A stretch of 64,000 nucleotides of DNA from Azospirillum sp. SYSU D00513 (GTDB lineage: Bacteria > Pseudomonadota > Alphaproteobacteria > Azospirillales > Azospirillaceae). Numbering within the stretch: position 1 is the first letter of the stretch; every line of letters starts with the position of its first letter. This document shows, one piece after another, positions 41,996 through 51,095 of the stretch. The notes beneath the pieces were generated by a model, which did not search any database, was not told where the DNA came from, and worked only from the letters and a program-made list of their open reading frames with translations. Location of the stretch: NCBI RefSeq assembly GCF_017356015.1, contig NZ_JAFIQV010000001.1, positions 124,001-188,000 of the forward strand. The letters are read 5' to 3'. Made by a program: the position numbers and the translations under genes.

Positions 41996-42547
41996 ATGTA
42001 CCGCGACAATTCGCTGATGCCGAAGGAGGCCGTCCGCCTCGCCGTTCTGGGGACGCTGATCCAGAACGGGCCGCAGCGCTACGCCGACCTGGCCTCCTCG
42101 GTCCGCCATTTCCTCGACCGCATCGCCGGCCCGTCGCTCGACCTCATGGGCACCTCGCTGGAGATGCTGCGCTATGAGGGGCTGATCGAGGCGCTGGACG
42201 GCACGGGCATGGAAGACAACGCCCTGCTCCACGCCACCCCGCCCGGTCGGACGGAGTTCGACACGCTGATGCGCGCCAACGTGCGCGCGCCCTCGGCCGA
42301 CGGTCTGAACAAGCTCGTGATCGGCTTGAAGCTGCGCTTTCTGCATCTTCTCGACACCGAGGCGCAGAAGGACCAGATCGACCATCTGGCCTCGCTGCAC
42401 GAGACGGAGCTGGCCCGGCTCGGCGACCTGAAGCGCACCGAGGCCAAGGCGGAGGCCGAAGGTCATTTCACCGAATGGCTGGAGCATGACATCGCCCAGG
42501 CCGAGCAGCGGCTCGCCTGGTTCAACAGCCTGCTGGCGCGGATCTGA
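41996..42547 (+). CDS. PadR-like transcriptional regulator
   Basis: A 183-residue protein. The N-terminal winged helix (MPKEAVRLAVLGTLIQNGPQ, RYADLASSVRHFLDRIAGP, LEMLRYEGLIEALDG) and the C-terminal helical, acidic/basic dimerisation region (VIGLKLRFLHLLDTEAQKDQ and on) follow the PadR/Vir_act_alpha_C layout. GGAAGGGAG precedes ATG 41996. No phenolic-acid gene is nearby, so the target is unknown. It is divergent from the secreted-protein gene. Confidence 0.75.
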   Translation: MYRDNSLMPKEAVRLAVLGTLIQNGPQRYADLASSVRHFLDRIAGPSLDLMGTSLEMLRYEGLIEALDGTGMEDNALLHATPPGRTEFDTLMRANVRAPSADGLNKLVIGLKLRFLHLLDTEAQKDQIDHLASLHETELARLGDLKRTEAKAEAEGHFTEWLEHDIAQAEQRLAWFNSLLARI

Positions 42548-42658
42548 GGACACGGCGTCAAACAAGGGAATGACCGCCGCCTCCGGAAAGATTTCTTAAC
42601 AGGTTGTGGGTAGCCTTGGGAGTACATCCCTCCCGAAAGCGCCAACCCGGATCCGCCC

Positions 42659-43435
42659 ATGACCGTGCTCGCCTCGCCCGACGATTTGGAAGCGCAACTC
42701 CGCATCGAGTTCGTCGATGACGCGCGAGACCGACTGGAGACGATGAACCGGGCGGTGAGCGACGCCGAGAAGGGCCTGCGCGCCGACGCGGAGGTCCTCG
42801 GCCTGCTCCGGCTCGAGACGCACAACCTCAAGGGCATGGGCACGTCCTTCGGCTTCCCGGCCGTCAGCCTCGTGGCGCACCGGCTGGAGGACTATCTCGC
42901 CGGCGTTCCCCGGCTCGACGACCGCAAGCTGGCCGACCTGCACATCTTCCTCGATCGCATCGCCCAGCTGGTCGACCGGGCGGAGCAGCCGCAGCTCGCC
43001 GAAACCAACCAGATCATCCGCGCCCTGCCCGTCCGCTACCAGTTCGAGGTGACGGACGTCGAGATCCGCAACGTCGAAATCATGCTGGTCACGCCGTCCA
43101 AGGTGGTCGCCCGCAAGCTCGGCACGGAGATGGCGGCCTGCGGCTACCGCACCGTGACGGTCGGCGACCCGATCGAGTCGATCAGCCTCGCCGTCCGGGT
43201 GCCACCGGACATGGTGATCGCCTCGATGGTGATGGACGGGCTGTCGGGTCTCGACCTCATCCGCGGCCTGCGTGCCATGAGCGTCACCCGCGACGTGCCG
43301 ATGGCGCTGCTGACCTCGCTGAACCTCGACAACCCCGCCCTGAAGGAAATCCCGCCGGGCGTGTCCGTCATCCGCACCGGCGAGCATTTCGGCGAGGATT
43401 TCGCGGCCGTGGTCGCCAAGCACAATCTCGGCTGA
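42659..43435 (+). CDS. Hpt domain protein with a degenerate receiver domain
   Basis: A 258-residue protein. Residues about 10-115 are a phosphotransfer domain with the His site in RLETHNLKGMGTSFGF (His about 55, followed by Lys58-Gly59). Residues about 135-250 are a receiver-like fold (VEIMLVTPSKVVARKL, PDMVIASMVMDGLSGLDLIR, VPMALLTSLNLDN) in which the phospho-acceptor Asp is replaced by Ser189, the acidic pair after the first strand is missing, and the usual Lys is Arg/Thr. It could take phosphate at the Hpt but not at the receiver. It lies upstream of, and convergent with, a chemoreceptor, which suggests a role in chemotaxis or linked signalling. Confidence 0.78.
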   Translation: MTVLASPDDLEAQLRIEFVDDARDRLETMNRAVSDAEKGLRADAEVLGLLRLETHNLKGMGTSFGFPAVSLVAHRLEDYLAGVPRLDDRKLADLHIFLDRIAQLVDRAEQPQLAETNQIIRALPVRYQFEVTDVEIRNVEIMLVTPSKVVARKLGTEMAACGYRTVTVGDPIESISLAVRVPPDMVIASMVMDGLSGLDLIRGLRAMSVTRDVPMALLTSLNLDNPALKEIPPGVSVIRTGEHFGEDFAAVVAKHNLG

Positions 43436-43501
43436 GGCGCCGCTTCCGTCACGGCGGACCTTGCAACGACAACGTCGCCACGACGCCATCGCCATGAAAA
43501 A

Positions 43502-43523
43502 GGGGGAGCCTCGCGGCTCCCCC
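43502..43523 (-). terminator. Intrinsic terminator of the first chemoreceptor gene
   Basis: GGGGGAGCC and GGCTCCCCC pair over 9 bases with a 4-base loop, followed on the minus strand by TTTTTCATGG. It lies 28 bases past the stop at 43551 and probably also ends the plus-strand Hpt gene. Confidence 0.85.
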
Positions 43524-43550
43524 TCTTCGTTTCCGGCCCTGCCCTGCCGG

Positions 43551-45248
43551 TCAGGCGGCGCGGACGGTGGCGAGGAAGTTGCCGACCTCGGCCTTCAGCC
43601 GCTCGGCCTCCTCGGCGAGGCTGTTGGCGGTGCCCAGCACCTGGGTGGCGGCGGAGCCGGTCTCGGTCGCGGCCTGGGTCACGCCGGTGATGTTGAGGTT
43701 GACCTCCTCCGCCCCGCGCGCCGCCTGGGCGACGTTGCCGGAGATCTCGCCGGTCGCGGCGTTCTGCTCCTCGATGGCCGCGGCGATGCCCGTCGCGATC
43801 TCGTTCAGCTCGCCGATCGTCCGGCCGATGTTCGCGATCGCTCCCTGCACGCCGCCGGTCGCCCCCTGGATCTCCTTCACCTTGGACTGGATCTCCTCGG
43901 TCGCCTTCGCGGTCTGATTGGCCAGCGCCTTGACCTCGCTGGCGACGACGGCGAAGCCCTTGCCGGCCTCGCCGGCGCGCGCCGCCTCGATGGTGGCGTT
44001 CAGCGCCAGCAGGTTCGTCTGGCCGGCGATGGAGTTGATCAGCCCGACCACCTCACCGATCTGATAGGCGGCATCGACGAGGCCCTGCATGCTGCTCTGC
44101 GTCCGTTCGGCCTCCCGCACGGCCTCGCCGCTGATGCGGGTCTGGGTGGAGACCTGACGGCCGATCTCCAGGATGGAGGCGGCCAGCTCCTCGGTCGCGG
44201 CGGCGACCGTCTGCACGTTGGCCGAGGACTGCTCCGACGCGGCGGCGACGGCGGTCGCCTGGCTGCTCGCCTGGGCGGCGGAAGAGGACAGCGACGTCGC
44301 CGCACCCTGCATCTGCGTCGCGGATGCGGCCACCGTTTGCACGATCCCTTGGACGCTGTGCTCGAAGTTCGCCGCGAGCTGCGCCAGTTCGGCCTTGCGC
44401 TGCGCTTCGGCCCGCGCTTTCTGCTCCTCCTGCTCATGCTGGAGGCGCTGCATCTCGATCCCGTTGTCCTTGAAGACCTGGAGCGAGCGGGCGAGCGAAC
44501 CGACCTCGTCCTTGCGGTCGCAGCCCTGGACGGCGGTGTCGAGGTCGCCCTGGGCGAGTTGCCCCATCGCGGCCGTGATGCCCGTCAGCGGCCGGGCGAT
44601 GAGCCGGACGACGATCAGCAGCGTCAGCCCCAGCCCGAGCAGGAGGCCCGTGACGGAGGTGATCAGCACGGCATCCCTGGTGTCGACCGCCATCGCCCCG
44701 GTGCGCTCGACCATCTCCGCCATGTTCTTCCGGTTCGCATCGACGCGCTGCTCGATGAACTCCACGGCCTTGCGGCGGGCGGGACCGGCCTCTTCGGCGC
44801 TGATCCTGAAGGCTTCCTCGAGCCGGTTCTGCAAGCCGACCGCGATGACCTTGTCCGCCGCGGCGAAGTAGGCGCCGAGCAGCGTCTGAAGGGTGCGCGC
44901 CGTCTCCCGGCGCTGGTCCGTGTTCGCGGTCGCCCCGAGCGTTGCGATGATCGCCTCCGCCGAGGTCCGCGCTTCGCGGAACTGGTCGGCGTAGGCCCGC
45001 ATCTCGCTGTCGCGGGTCTCGAGGATGACGTTCTTCTCCGCGACCGTCGCGGCGTTGAGTTGGCGGCCGACGTCCAGCATCTGCGCCCGGCGTTCGGCGA
45101 CCATGCTGACGGCTTCGCGCGTCACATCGTCAAGGGCGGAGACCCGCGTCACGGCCGTCCAGGCGATCACGCCGACGACGGCGGCCAGGAGGGCGACCGG
45201 AAACAGGATCTTCGTGAGCAGGCGTTGATTGACGAACCAGCGGATCAA
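43551..45248 (-). CDS. Methyl-accepting chemotaxis protein with large periplasmic sensor domain
   Basis: A 565-residue receptor. Membrane segments lie near residues 9-30 ([20 protein letters not shown]) and 205-225 ([20 protein letters not shown]), enclosing a helical periplasmic domain. A HAMP domain follows ([20 protein letters not shown] and on). The signalling region has [40 protein letters not shown] and [14 protein letters not shown] 45248 is preferred, since GGAGGGC lies five bases upstream; a longer reading to 45389 adds an unlikely tail. The ligand is unknown. A perfect FNR-type box lies 107 bases upstream. Confidence 0.9.
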   Translation of the reverse strand: MIRWFVNQRLLTKILFPVALLAAVVGVIAWTAVTRVSALDDVTREAVSMVAERRAQMLDVGRQLNAATVAEKNVILETRDSEMRAYADQFREARTSAEAIIATLGATANTDQRRETARTLQTLLGAYFAAADKVIAVGLQNRLEEAFRISAEEAGPARRKAVEFIEQRVDANRKNMAEMVERTGAMAVDTRDAVLITSVTGLLLGLGLTLLIVVRLIARPLTGITAAMGQLAQGDLDTAVQGCDRKDEVGSLARSLQVFKDNGIEMQRLQHEQEEQKARAEAQRKAELAQLAANFEHSVQGIVQTVAASATQMQGAATSLSSSAAQASSQATAVAAASEQSSANVQTVAAATEELAASILEIGRQVSTQTRISGEAVREAERTQSSMQGLVDAAYQIGEVVGLINSIAGQTNLLALNATIEAARAGEAGKGFAVVASEVKALANQTAKATEEIQSKVKEIQGATGGVQGAIANIGRTIGELNEIATGIAAAIEEQNAATGEISGNVAQAARGAEEVNLNITGVTQAATETGSAATQVLGTANSLAEEAERLKAEVGNFLATVRAA

Positions 45249-45354
45249 GGGCGCCCTCCATGGTTGCGGCGCTCCGCCGACACGGCATATGCCATGAGCA
45301 GAGCTACGCCTTGTTTCATATAACCCTAGCATGACACCCGCACCCTGATCGCCC

Positions 45355-45368
45355 TTGATTTGTATCAA
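45355..45368 (-). promoter_or_regulatory. Perfect FNR/FixK-type box upstream of the first chemoreceptor
   Basis: TTGATTTGTATCAA is an exact match to TTGAT-N4-ATCAA, in the AT-rich gap upstream of the chemoreceptor gene. The -10 for a class II arrangement would fall near CATGCT (45328-45333). Confidence 0.75.
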
Positions 45369-45555
45369 ATACCGACTTTTTCTTTTCATGGTGGAAGGGA
45401 AACCTCACACCCCTCCACCTCACCCTCAAAGTTTTTCTCGTCGTACGACAGACGAGGGCAAGGAACCGTCGGCATCGCGGCAATCTTCGAACGACCGCCT
45501 GCACCGCATAGTGCGCGCGTTCTGGAGCCGAACCGACGCACGGCGAAATGAAAAA

Positions 45556-45575
45556 GGGGAGCCCTTCGGCTCCCC
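45556..45575 (-). terminator. Intrinsic terminator of the globin-coupled chemoreceptor gene
   Basis: GGGGAGCC and GGCTCCCC pair over 8 bases around a 4-base loop, then TTTTTCATTTC on the minus strand. It is nearly the same as the terminator at 43502-43523, including the trailing T5 and CAT. A further GC-rich hairpin (GGGCCGC/GCGGCCC) lies at 45662-45679, between it and the gene's stop. Confidence 0.85.
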
Positions 45576-45733
45576 CCTTCCTCACGGTCCTATACGATTT
45601 TCATGACGTCCCGACCTGTGGTCAGGACTTCCGCGCCCCGTGGCGCGGGGGGCGGGGCGCGGGGCCGCAGTCGCGGCCCTGTACCAGGTTCGGAGGTCGG
45701 AATTTTCCGAACCCGGTCTTAACTGGCAGTGCG

Positions 45734-47083
45734 TCAGGCGGCGCGGATGCGCGTGAGGAAGGCATCGACCTCGCCGCTCAGAGTGTCGGCGTCCTTGCGC
45801 AGCAGGTCGGCGGCCTGCAGGACCTCCTCGGCGATGGCCCCGGTCTCCGTGGCGCCCTGGGTGACGTCGCCGATGGTGCGGTTGACGCGCTCGGTTCCCG
45901 TCGCCGCTTCCTGGACGTTGCGTGCGATCTCCTCCGTCGAGGCGGCCTGTTCCTCGACGGCTGCGGCGACGTTGGTGACGATGGCGTTGATCCGGGTGAT
46001 GGTGTTGCCGACGCTGCCGATCGCCTGGGCGGAGTCGCGCGCGGCCTGCTGCATGGCGGCGATCTGGCTGGAGATCTCCTCGGTCGCCTTGGCGGTCTGG
46101 TTCGCGAGGTTCTTCACCTCGCTGGCGACGACGGCGAAGCCCTTGCCGGCCTCGCCCGCGCGCGCCGCCTCGATGGTTGCGTTCAGCGCCAGCAGGTTCG
46201 TCTGGCTGGCGATGTTGTGGATCAGGCTGACGACCTCGTCGATGCGCTTGGCCGCCTCGACGAGCCCGCTGACCGTCGCGTTGGTCCGCTCCGCCTCGAC
46301 AACGGCTGAGCTGGCGATCTGCGAGGATTGGCTGACGTTGCGCGCGATCTCGGAAATGGAGGCGGTGAGCTGCTCGGCTGCGGCGGCCACGGTCTGCACG
46401 TTCATGGAGGCCTGCGCGGCGGCGCCGCTCACCTCCTCCGACTGGCGGCTGGTGGTCTCCGCGATCTGCGTCATGCGCTGGGCGTTGCCCTGCATCTGGC
46501 TGGTGGCCGAGGCCGTGTTCTGGATGACGGACTTGATGCTGCCTTCCAGATCCTCGGCAATCCGGTGCGCGATCTTGCGCTTGCTCTCGGCTTCGGCCGT
46601 CGCGTAGGTCTCCAGCAGCAGCTCCAGGTCGAGCCACACCACCTTGCTGAGCGCCCGGCGCAGCGCCGCCTTTTCCTCCGCCTCGCGGCGCCCGAACAGG
46701 CCCCGTGCGGGAGCGTCGAGCTGAAGTTCCTCGATCACACCCCTCATGACGATGGAGTGGCAGATCGACACGGCGTAGGCCGGAACCCCATGCTCGTAGA
46801 AAGCCCTGGCGAGCCGGTTCGCGGACTCCAGGAAGGCATCGTCCAGCTTGCCCGACGCGGCGAGAACCCAATGCCGGACGCGGACGGCGTGCACCGAGGG
46901 GATGCGCAGCGTCGCCTGGATCTCCGGCCAATCGGAAAAGCGCTCATGCCAGGATTCGATGAGAGCGGGCAGCCGCTTCTCGGCAAAGTCCCTGTGCCGC
47001 GCCAGCAGCTGGAGATCGGCCTCGCTCACCTGGAACACGGAAAGGCGCTTGTTCGTCATGTCGGCAGCGGACCGGTCCACCAT
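45734..47083 (-). CDS. Globin-coupled methyl-accepting chemotaxis protein (HemAT-like aerotaxis receptor)
   Basis: A 449-residue soluble receptor without membrane segments. Residues about 20-165 form a protoglobin sensor: [20 protein letters not shown], the [20 protein letters not shown] segment with proximal His about 71, and [20 protein letters not shown]. The signalling domain follows, with [40 protein letters not shown] and [15 protein letters not shown]. It would sense oxygen through haem and steer the flagellar motor. ATG 47083 has GGGGGAA at the right distance. An FNR-type box lies 81 bases upstream. Its signalling domain closely resembles that of the adjacent receptor, probably through duplication. 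Confidence 0.92.
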   Translation of the reverse strand: MVDRSAADMTNKRLSVFQVSEADLQLLARHRDFAEKRLPALIESWHERFSDWPEIQATLRIPSVHAVRVRHWVLAASGKLDDAFLESANRLARAFYEHGVPAYAVSICHSIVMRGVIEELQLDAPARGLFGRREAEEKAALRRALSKVVWLDLELLLETYATAEAESKRKIAHRIAEDLEGSIKSVIQNTASATSQMQGNAQRMTQIAETTSRQSEEVSGAAAQASMNVQTVAAAAEQLTASISEIARNVSQSSQIASSAVVEAERTNATVSGLVEAAKRIDEVVSLIHNIASQTNLLALNATIEAARAGEAGKGFAVVASEVKNLANQTAKATEEISSQIAAMQQAARDSAQAIGSVGNTITRINAIVTNVAAAVEEQAASTEEIARNVQEAATGTERVNRTIGDVTQGATETGAIAEEVLQAADLLRKDADTLSGEVDAFLTRIRAA

Positions 47084-47163
47084 GGAATTCCCCCGAAATA
47101 AGCCTGTTGCCAAAGCGCGCGGCAGGCAACGCCGGCAGCTTACCCCCCTTTACGGGGGTGCCA

Positions 47164-47177
47164 ATGATTTGGATCAA
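47164..47177 (-). promoter_or_regulatory. FNR/FixK-type box upstream of the globin-coupled receptor
   Basis: ATGATTTGGATCAA matches TTGAT-N4-ATCAA at nine of ten positions. A class II promoter would put TAAGCT (47137-47142 on the minus strand) as the -10. CCCCC/GGGGG of a short hairpin lies between the box and the gene. Confidence 0.65.
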
Positions 47178-47455
47178 ATTTTTGCGAAAAGAAATGATTA
47201 TTATTCCGGGCGGTATGACGTTTTTGTTGCCTTACTTCACGAATTATTTCGAAATGGATAGAACAAAACGCCCGTAACTTGAGGTTGGTGGCACGAAGCG
47301 GTTTTGCGCCCAATTAGAAGGAGCGCATCGCTGAATGATCAAGTCATTGCATTTCTGCGGTGAAGCGTCTTTCCGCTCCATGTTTTGCCTCTTCATACGC
47401 GGGCATGAACCTGCCGGCGCCGAACCGGCGGGCAAGAAAGGCCCGCAAGAAAAAA

Positions 47456-47475
47456 GGCCGCGACACATCGCGGCC
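47456..47475 (-). terminator. Intrinsic terminator of the OhrR-like gene
   Basis: GGCCGCGA and TCGCGGCC pair over 8 bases with a 4-base loop and are followed on the minus strand by TTTTTT. It lies about 60 bases past the stop at 47539. Two further inverted repeats (GCGGGC/GCCCGC and CTGCCGG/CCGGCGG types) come after it. Confidence 0.85.
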
Positions 47476-47538
47476 TGTCCATTCTGAAGCCCGTGCCTCA
47501 ACAACCCGCGCCGGGAGGCTTCCCGCCGGACCGGAGCC

Positions 47539-47979
47539 TCACTCCGGATGGCGCAGCACCCGCTCGCGCAGTTGCACGATGCGGCTCTTGAGTTCGCGCG
47601 CCTCGTCCATGTCACCGTCGAAGGCCTCGCGGAACCAGTCGGGAATGCAGCCCGCCCGGCAGTGGAGTTCCCGGCCTTTGTCGGTCAGCCGTACCCGCAC
47701 CTGCCGTTCGTCGCTGGGATCGCGGGAGCGCTGGACGTAGCCGGCGGCCTCCAGCCGCTTCAGCAGGGGCGTCAGCGTGCTGGATTCCAGGAACAGCTTC
47801 TCGCCGATGCCGCCCACCGTCTGGTCGTCCTTGCCCCACAGCACGACCATGACGAGATACTGCGGGTAGGTCAGCCCCATCTGGTCCAGCATCGGTTTGG
47901 TGGCGCGGTTGATGGCGTGCGCCGTCGAGTGGATGGCGAAACACAGAAACTCATCGAGTCTCAGGGAATCGTCGGCCAT
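47539..47979 (-). CDS. MarR family regulator, OhrR-like
   Basis: A 146-residue winged-helix repressor. It begins with [20 protein letters not shown], where Cys13 matches the peroxide-sensing cysteine of Ohr[41 protein letters not shown] and the wing [20 protein letters not shown] follow. OhrR represses peroxiredoxin ohr genes and is released when the cysteine is oxidised. No ohr gene is in the window, so its target is elsewhere or differs. ATG 47979 follows AGGGA. A hydrophobic/acidic tail ends in [11 protein letters not shown]. Confidence 0.85.
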   Translation of the reverse strand: MADDSLRLDEFLCFAIHSTAHAINRATKPMLDQMGLTYPQYLVMVVLWGKDDQTVGGIGEKLFLESSTLTPLLKRLEAAGYVQRSRDPSDERQVRVRLTDKGRELHCRAGCIPDWFREAFDGDMDEARELKSRIVQLRERVLRHPE

Positions 47980-48219
47980 GTCTGAAGTCCCTCCACCCCG
48001 CCGGCCATGACCGGCTGCACTGAATCGCACGCGACATAATGGTCCATGCCGTTATCGCACGACCGGAGCGCCCGCGCCACCGCAGTTTTCCCGTCACGCG
48101 CGACATGGTCTCCGCACCGCACCCTGGTCTCACCCGTGCGGACGCGAACCCATGCTCATCAACCTGAAGTTTGCGGAGTCGTTCCGCCGGGCCGGCGGCG
48201 CCCCGCCGACGTCGGACGC

Positions 48220-48957
48220 TCAGAACAGGTGCTGGCCGCCGGTGATGAAGATCTCGGTTCCGTTGACGTATTGCGAGTCCGGGCCGCAGAGGTAATAGAC
48301 GACCGCCGCCACATCCTCCGGCGTGCCCATGCGCTTCATGGGGATGCGGGGGATGAGCACGTCGTATTCCGGACCGGTCATGGCGGTCTCGATCTCGCCG
48401 GGCGCCACGGCGTTGACGCGCACGCCGATCTCCGCGAACTCCACCGCCATCTCGCGGGTCAGGCCCGACAGGGCCGCCTTGCTGGTGGAGTAGGCGGAAC
48501 CGGCGAAGGGGTGGACGGCGTGGCCGGCGATGGAGGTGACGTTGACGATGGCCCCCTTCCCCCTGGCGAGCGGTGCGGCCAGCCCGCGCGACAGCACCAG
48601 CGGCGCGAAGAAGTTCAGCTCGAACACCCGGTACCAGCCGGCGATGTCGCCGTTCAGGCAGCCGAGCCGCTCCTTGATCGGGGTCTTGGGCGAGATGCCC
48701 GCGTTGTTGACCAGCCCGTGTAGGGGCTCGCCCTCAAGCGCGCGCAGGGCCTCCTCGACGAAATTGGCGCGGCTGGCCGGGTCGGAGAGGTCGGCCGGGA
48801 TGTGGTGCGTCCAGTTGGGGTCGCGCCGGCAATGGGCCGGCACGTCCTCCCGCGAGCAGGAGATGACCCGCCAGCCTTCCGCGCTGAAGCGCTGGACGGT
48901 GGCGTGTCCGATGCCCCGGCTGGCGCCGGTCAGGATGACGGTCTTGCGATGCGGCAT
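48220..48957 (-). CDS. Short-chain dehydrogenase/reductase
   Basis: A 245-residue SDR with cofactor loop LTGASRGIGHATVQRF, LVNNAGISPKTPIKER, catalytic Ser in IVNVTSIAGHAVHPF and Tyr-Lys in AYSTSKAALSGLTREM, and a C-terminal GTPEDVAAVVYYLCGPDSQY. It belongs to the FabG/3-oxoacyl reductase-like group; the substrate is unknown. ATG 48957 begins with the usual basic residues before the first strand. It is divergent from the ChaN lipoprotein gene, about 200 bases away. Confidence 0.88.
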   Translation of the reverse strand: MPHRKTVILTGASRGIGHATVQRFSAEGWRVISCSREDVPAHCRRDPNWTHHIPADLSDPASRANFVEEALRALEGEPLHGLVNNAGISPKTPIKERLGCLNGDIAGWYRVFELNFFAPLVLSRGLAAPLARGKGAIVNVTSIAGHAVHPFAGSAYSTSKAALSGLTREMAVEFAEIGVRVNAVAPGEIETAMTGPEYDVLIPRIPMKRMGTPEDVAAVVYYLCGPDSQYVNGTEIFITGGQHLF

Positions 48958-49153
48958 GATGGCGCATGCTAGCGCGCCGGCGCCGTCCGCGCCAGCGCGT
49001 ACCGGTTGAAGCGCCCCGTTGACCAACGCCTCGGCGCGCCCAACCTTCTGGAACCCACCGCTCCGTTCCGGGCCGCCGGAGGGAGCCGTTCCGGGAAAGG
49101 GCTCCGCAAGAGGGCCGGGTTCACTTGGGAGGATGCCGATGGGAGGGATGCCG

Positions 49154-50326
49154 ATGCTGCCGAGACTGCTCGCCCTTCTGCTTCTCGCGGGCTGCGCCTC
49201 GGCCGGTCCGGGGCTGGCGAGCACGCACGCGCCCGCCGGGAACGAGCCGGACGCGCAGGAGGCATCCTGCGTCGCGCCGGGCCTCTGGGCCGACGCCGAC
49301 GGCAAGCCGGTCGATGGCGGCGCCCTGCTCCGGCGTGCGGCCTCGGCCCCGGCCGTTCTTCTGGGCGAACAGCATGACAGCCCCGAACACCACCGCTGGC
49401 AGCTTCACACGCTGGCGGCCATCCACGCGCTGAACCCGAAGCTCGCCGTCGGGCTGGAGATGCTGCCCCGCCGCGTCCAGCCGGCGCTCGACCGCTGGAG
49501 CGCGGGGGTCACGGACGAATCGCGGTTCCTGAAGGAGAGCGACTGGGCCAGGCTCTGGGGTTTCGACCCGCAGCTCTACCTGCCGATCCTCCATTTCGCC
49601 CGTATGAACCGGCTGCCGCTGGTGGCGCTGAACGTCGAACGCTCGCTGGTGGCGCGCACCGGGAAGGAGGGATGGTCCGCCATCCCCGCCGCCGAGCGGG
49701 AGGGGGTCGGCGACCCCGCCCCACCGCCACGGGACTATCTGGACCGGCTCTCCACCATCATGGCCCAGCACGGCAGCGACACCAGCGAGGAGCGCTTCCG
49801 CCGTTTCGTCGAGGCGCAGAGCGTCTGGGACCGCGCCATGGCCGAGCGAATCGCCGCCACCCATCGGGAGACGGGGCGCACCGTCGTCGCCATCCTCGGC
49901 ATGGGCCATGTGGAGAACCGCCACGGCGTGCCGCATCAACTGGCGGCGCTGGGCGTGCCCGACTCCCTGGCGCTGCTGCCCTGGGATGAGGACCGGCCCT
50001 GCGACGAGCTGAACGGGCGGGTGGCCGACGCCGTGTTCGGGGTGGAGCAGTTCGGCGGGACCAGCCCCTCGGGCCCCCGCCTCGGCATCGTCGTGGAGAT
50101 GGAGGAAGGCGGTTTGCGCGTCCAGTCGGTCCAGCAGGACGGCATCGGCGCCGCCGCCGGGCTCGCCCCCGGCGACCTCGTCACCGCCGCCGCCGGCACG
50201 CCTCTGCGCCAAGCAACCGACCTGACGGAGGTGCTGGACCGCCAGGCGCCCGGCACCTGGCTGCCGCTGACCGTCCTGCGCGACCAGGACAGCCGCGAAC
50301 TGGTCGCGAAATTCCCGGCACGGTGA
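49154..50326 (+). CDS. ChaN-like lipoprotein with C-terminal PDZ domain
   Basis: A 390-residue outer-membrane lipoprotein. The signal MLPRLLALLLLAGC places lipid at Cys14. The ChaN domain follows, with APAVLLGEQHDSPEHHRWQL, AVGLEMLPRRVQPALDRWSA, VALNVERSLVARTGKEG and TVVAILGMGHVENRHGVP. A PDZ-like part at the end (GGLRVQSVQQDGIGAAAGLA, PGDLVTAAAGTPLRQATDLT) is a fusion. ChaN proteins bind haem and are linked to iron uptake. Two near-identical segments, GGGAGGATGCCGATG and GGGAGGGATGCCGATG, give several starts; 49154 gives the perfect lipoprotein signal. Confidence 0.85.
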   Translation: MLPRLLALLLLAGCASAGPGLASTHAPAGNEPDAQEASCVAPGLWADADGKPVDGGALLRRAASAPAVLLGEQHDSPEHHRWQLHTLAAIHALNPKLAVGLEMLPRRVQPALDRWSAGVTDESRFLKESDWARLWGFDPQLYLPILHFARMNRLPLVALNVERSLVARTGKEGWSAIPAAEREGVGDPAPPPRDYLDRLSTIMAQHGSDTSEERFRRFVEAQSVWDRAMAERIAATHRETGRTVVAILGMGHVENRHGVPHQLAALGVPDSLALLPWDEDRPCDELNGRVADAVFGVEQFGGTSPSGPRLGIVVEMEEGGLRVQSVQQDGIGAAAGLAPGDLVTAAAGTPLRQATDLTEVLDRQAPGTWLPLTVLRDQDSRELVAKFPAR

Positions 50327-50355
50327 GGGCTGCCGAATGGTTCAGGGGAGACCGG

Positions 50356-50928
50356 TCACAGCATCCGGTCCCACAGGGCCAGCCGGTCCGGGGTGGGGTT
50401 GACGGCGGGGGCGTAGTCGCTGCGCCCCCGGCGGTCCCGGTGCTCGCGCAAGGCCCATCGCACGGTCGGGAAGGCCAGCTCCTCCCAGGGGATCTCCTCC
50501 CAGCGGAAGAGCGCCACCTCCTCGCTCTCCGGGCCGGGCGCCACGTCGGGCGACAGAAGGCGCGCGCGGTAGATGAGCTGAACCTGACTGATCCGCGGGA
50601 TGTCGTAGACGGCCAGCAGCGAGTCGATTTCGATGCGCGCCCGCGCCTCCTCCCAGGCCTCGCGGGCCGCACCCTCCATGCTGCTCTCCCGCTCCTCCAT
50701 GTAGCCGGCGGGAAGGGTCCAGAAGCCCAGGCGCGGCTCGATGGCGCGGCGGCACAGCAGGATGCGCTCCTCCCCGTCTGGCCCGGCCCAGCTCGCGACC
50801 GAGCCGACGACGATCAGCGGGTTCCGGTAGGCGATGTAGCCGCAGTCCGGGCAGGTCAGCCGCTCGCGGTCCTCGCCGGGCGGAACGGTCAGGACGCGCG
50901 GTCCGTGCTGGGGCAAATCGTCGGACAT
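50356..50928 (-). CDS. NUDIX hydrolase with zinc-ribbon-like N-terminus
   Basis: A 190-residue enzyme. Residues about 20-40 hold one CxxC pair (LTCPDCGYIAYRNPLIVVGS), as in the NudC-like group. The NUDIX box is GYMEERESSMEGAAREAWEE, with the last position Ala instead of Gly. It probably hydrolyses a nucleoside diphosphate derivative; the substrate is unknown. ATG 50928 is chosen because AAGGGC precedes it; the extended reading is unlikely. It is convergent with the ChaN gene and divergent from rmuC. Confidence 0.87.
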   Translation of the reverse strand: MSDDLPQHGPRVLTVPPGEDRERLTCPDCGYIAYRNPLIVVGSVASWAGPDGEERILLCRRAIEPRLGFWTLPAGYMEERESSMEGAAREAWEEARARIEIDSLLAVYDIPRISQVQLIYRARLLSPDVAPGPESEEVALFRWEEIPWEELAFPTVRWALREHRDRRGRSDYAPAVNPTPDRLALWDRML

Positions 50929-51095
50929 GCCCTTGGGTATGGCGCAGAGGACCGTTGCGGGCAAGCGCGGAAAGTGGATAGGACGGAGCATCTGCGCCCG
51001 CCGGTTCCGTTCCCGGCCCGTTCCTATTCGCCTTTCGTTCTCGCCGTCCGTTCCTGTAGACTCCCCCTCCGACACACAGGAGCACAAGCACGGCT

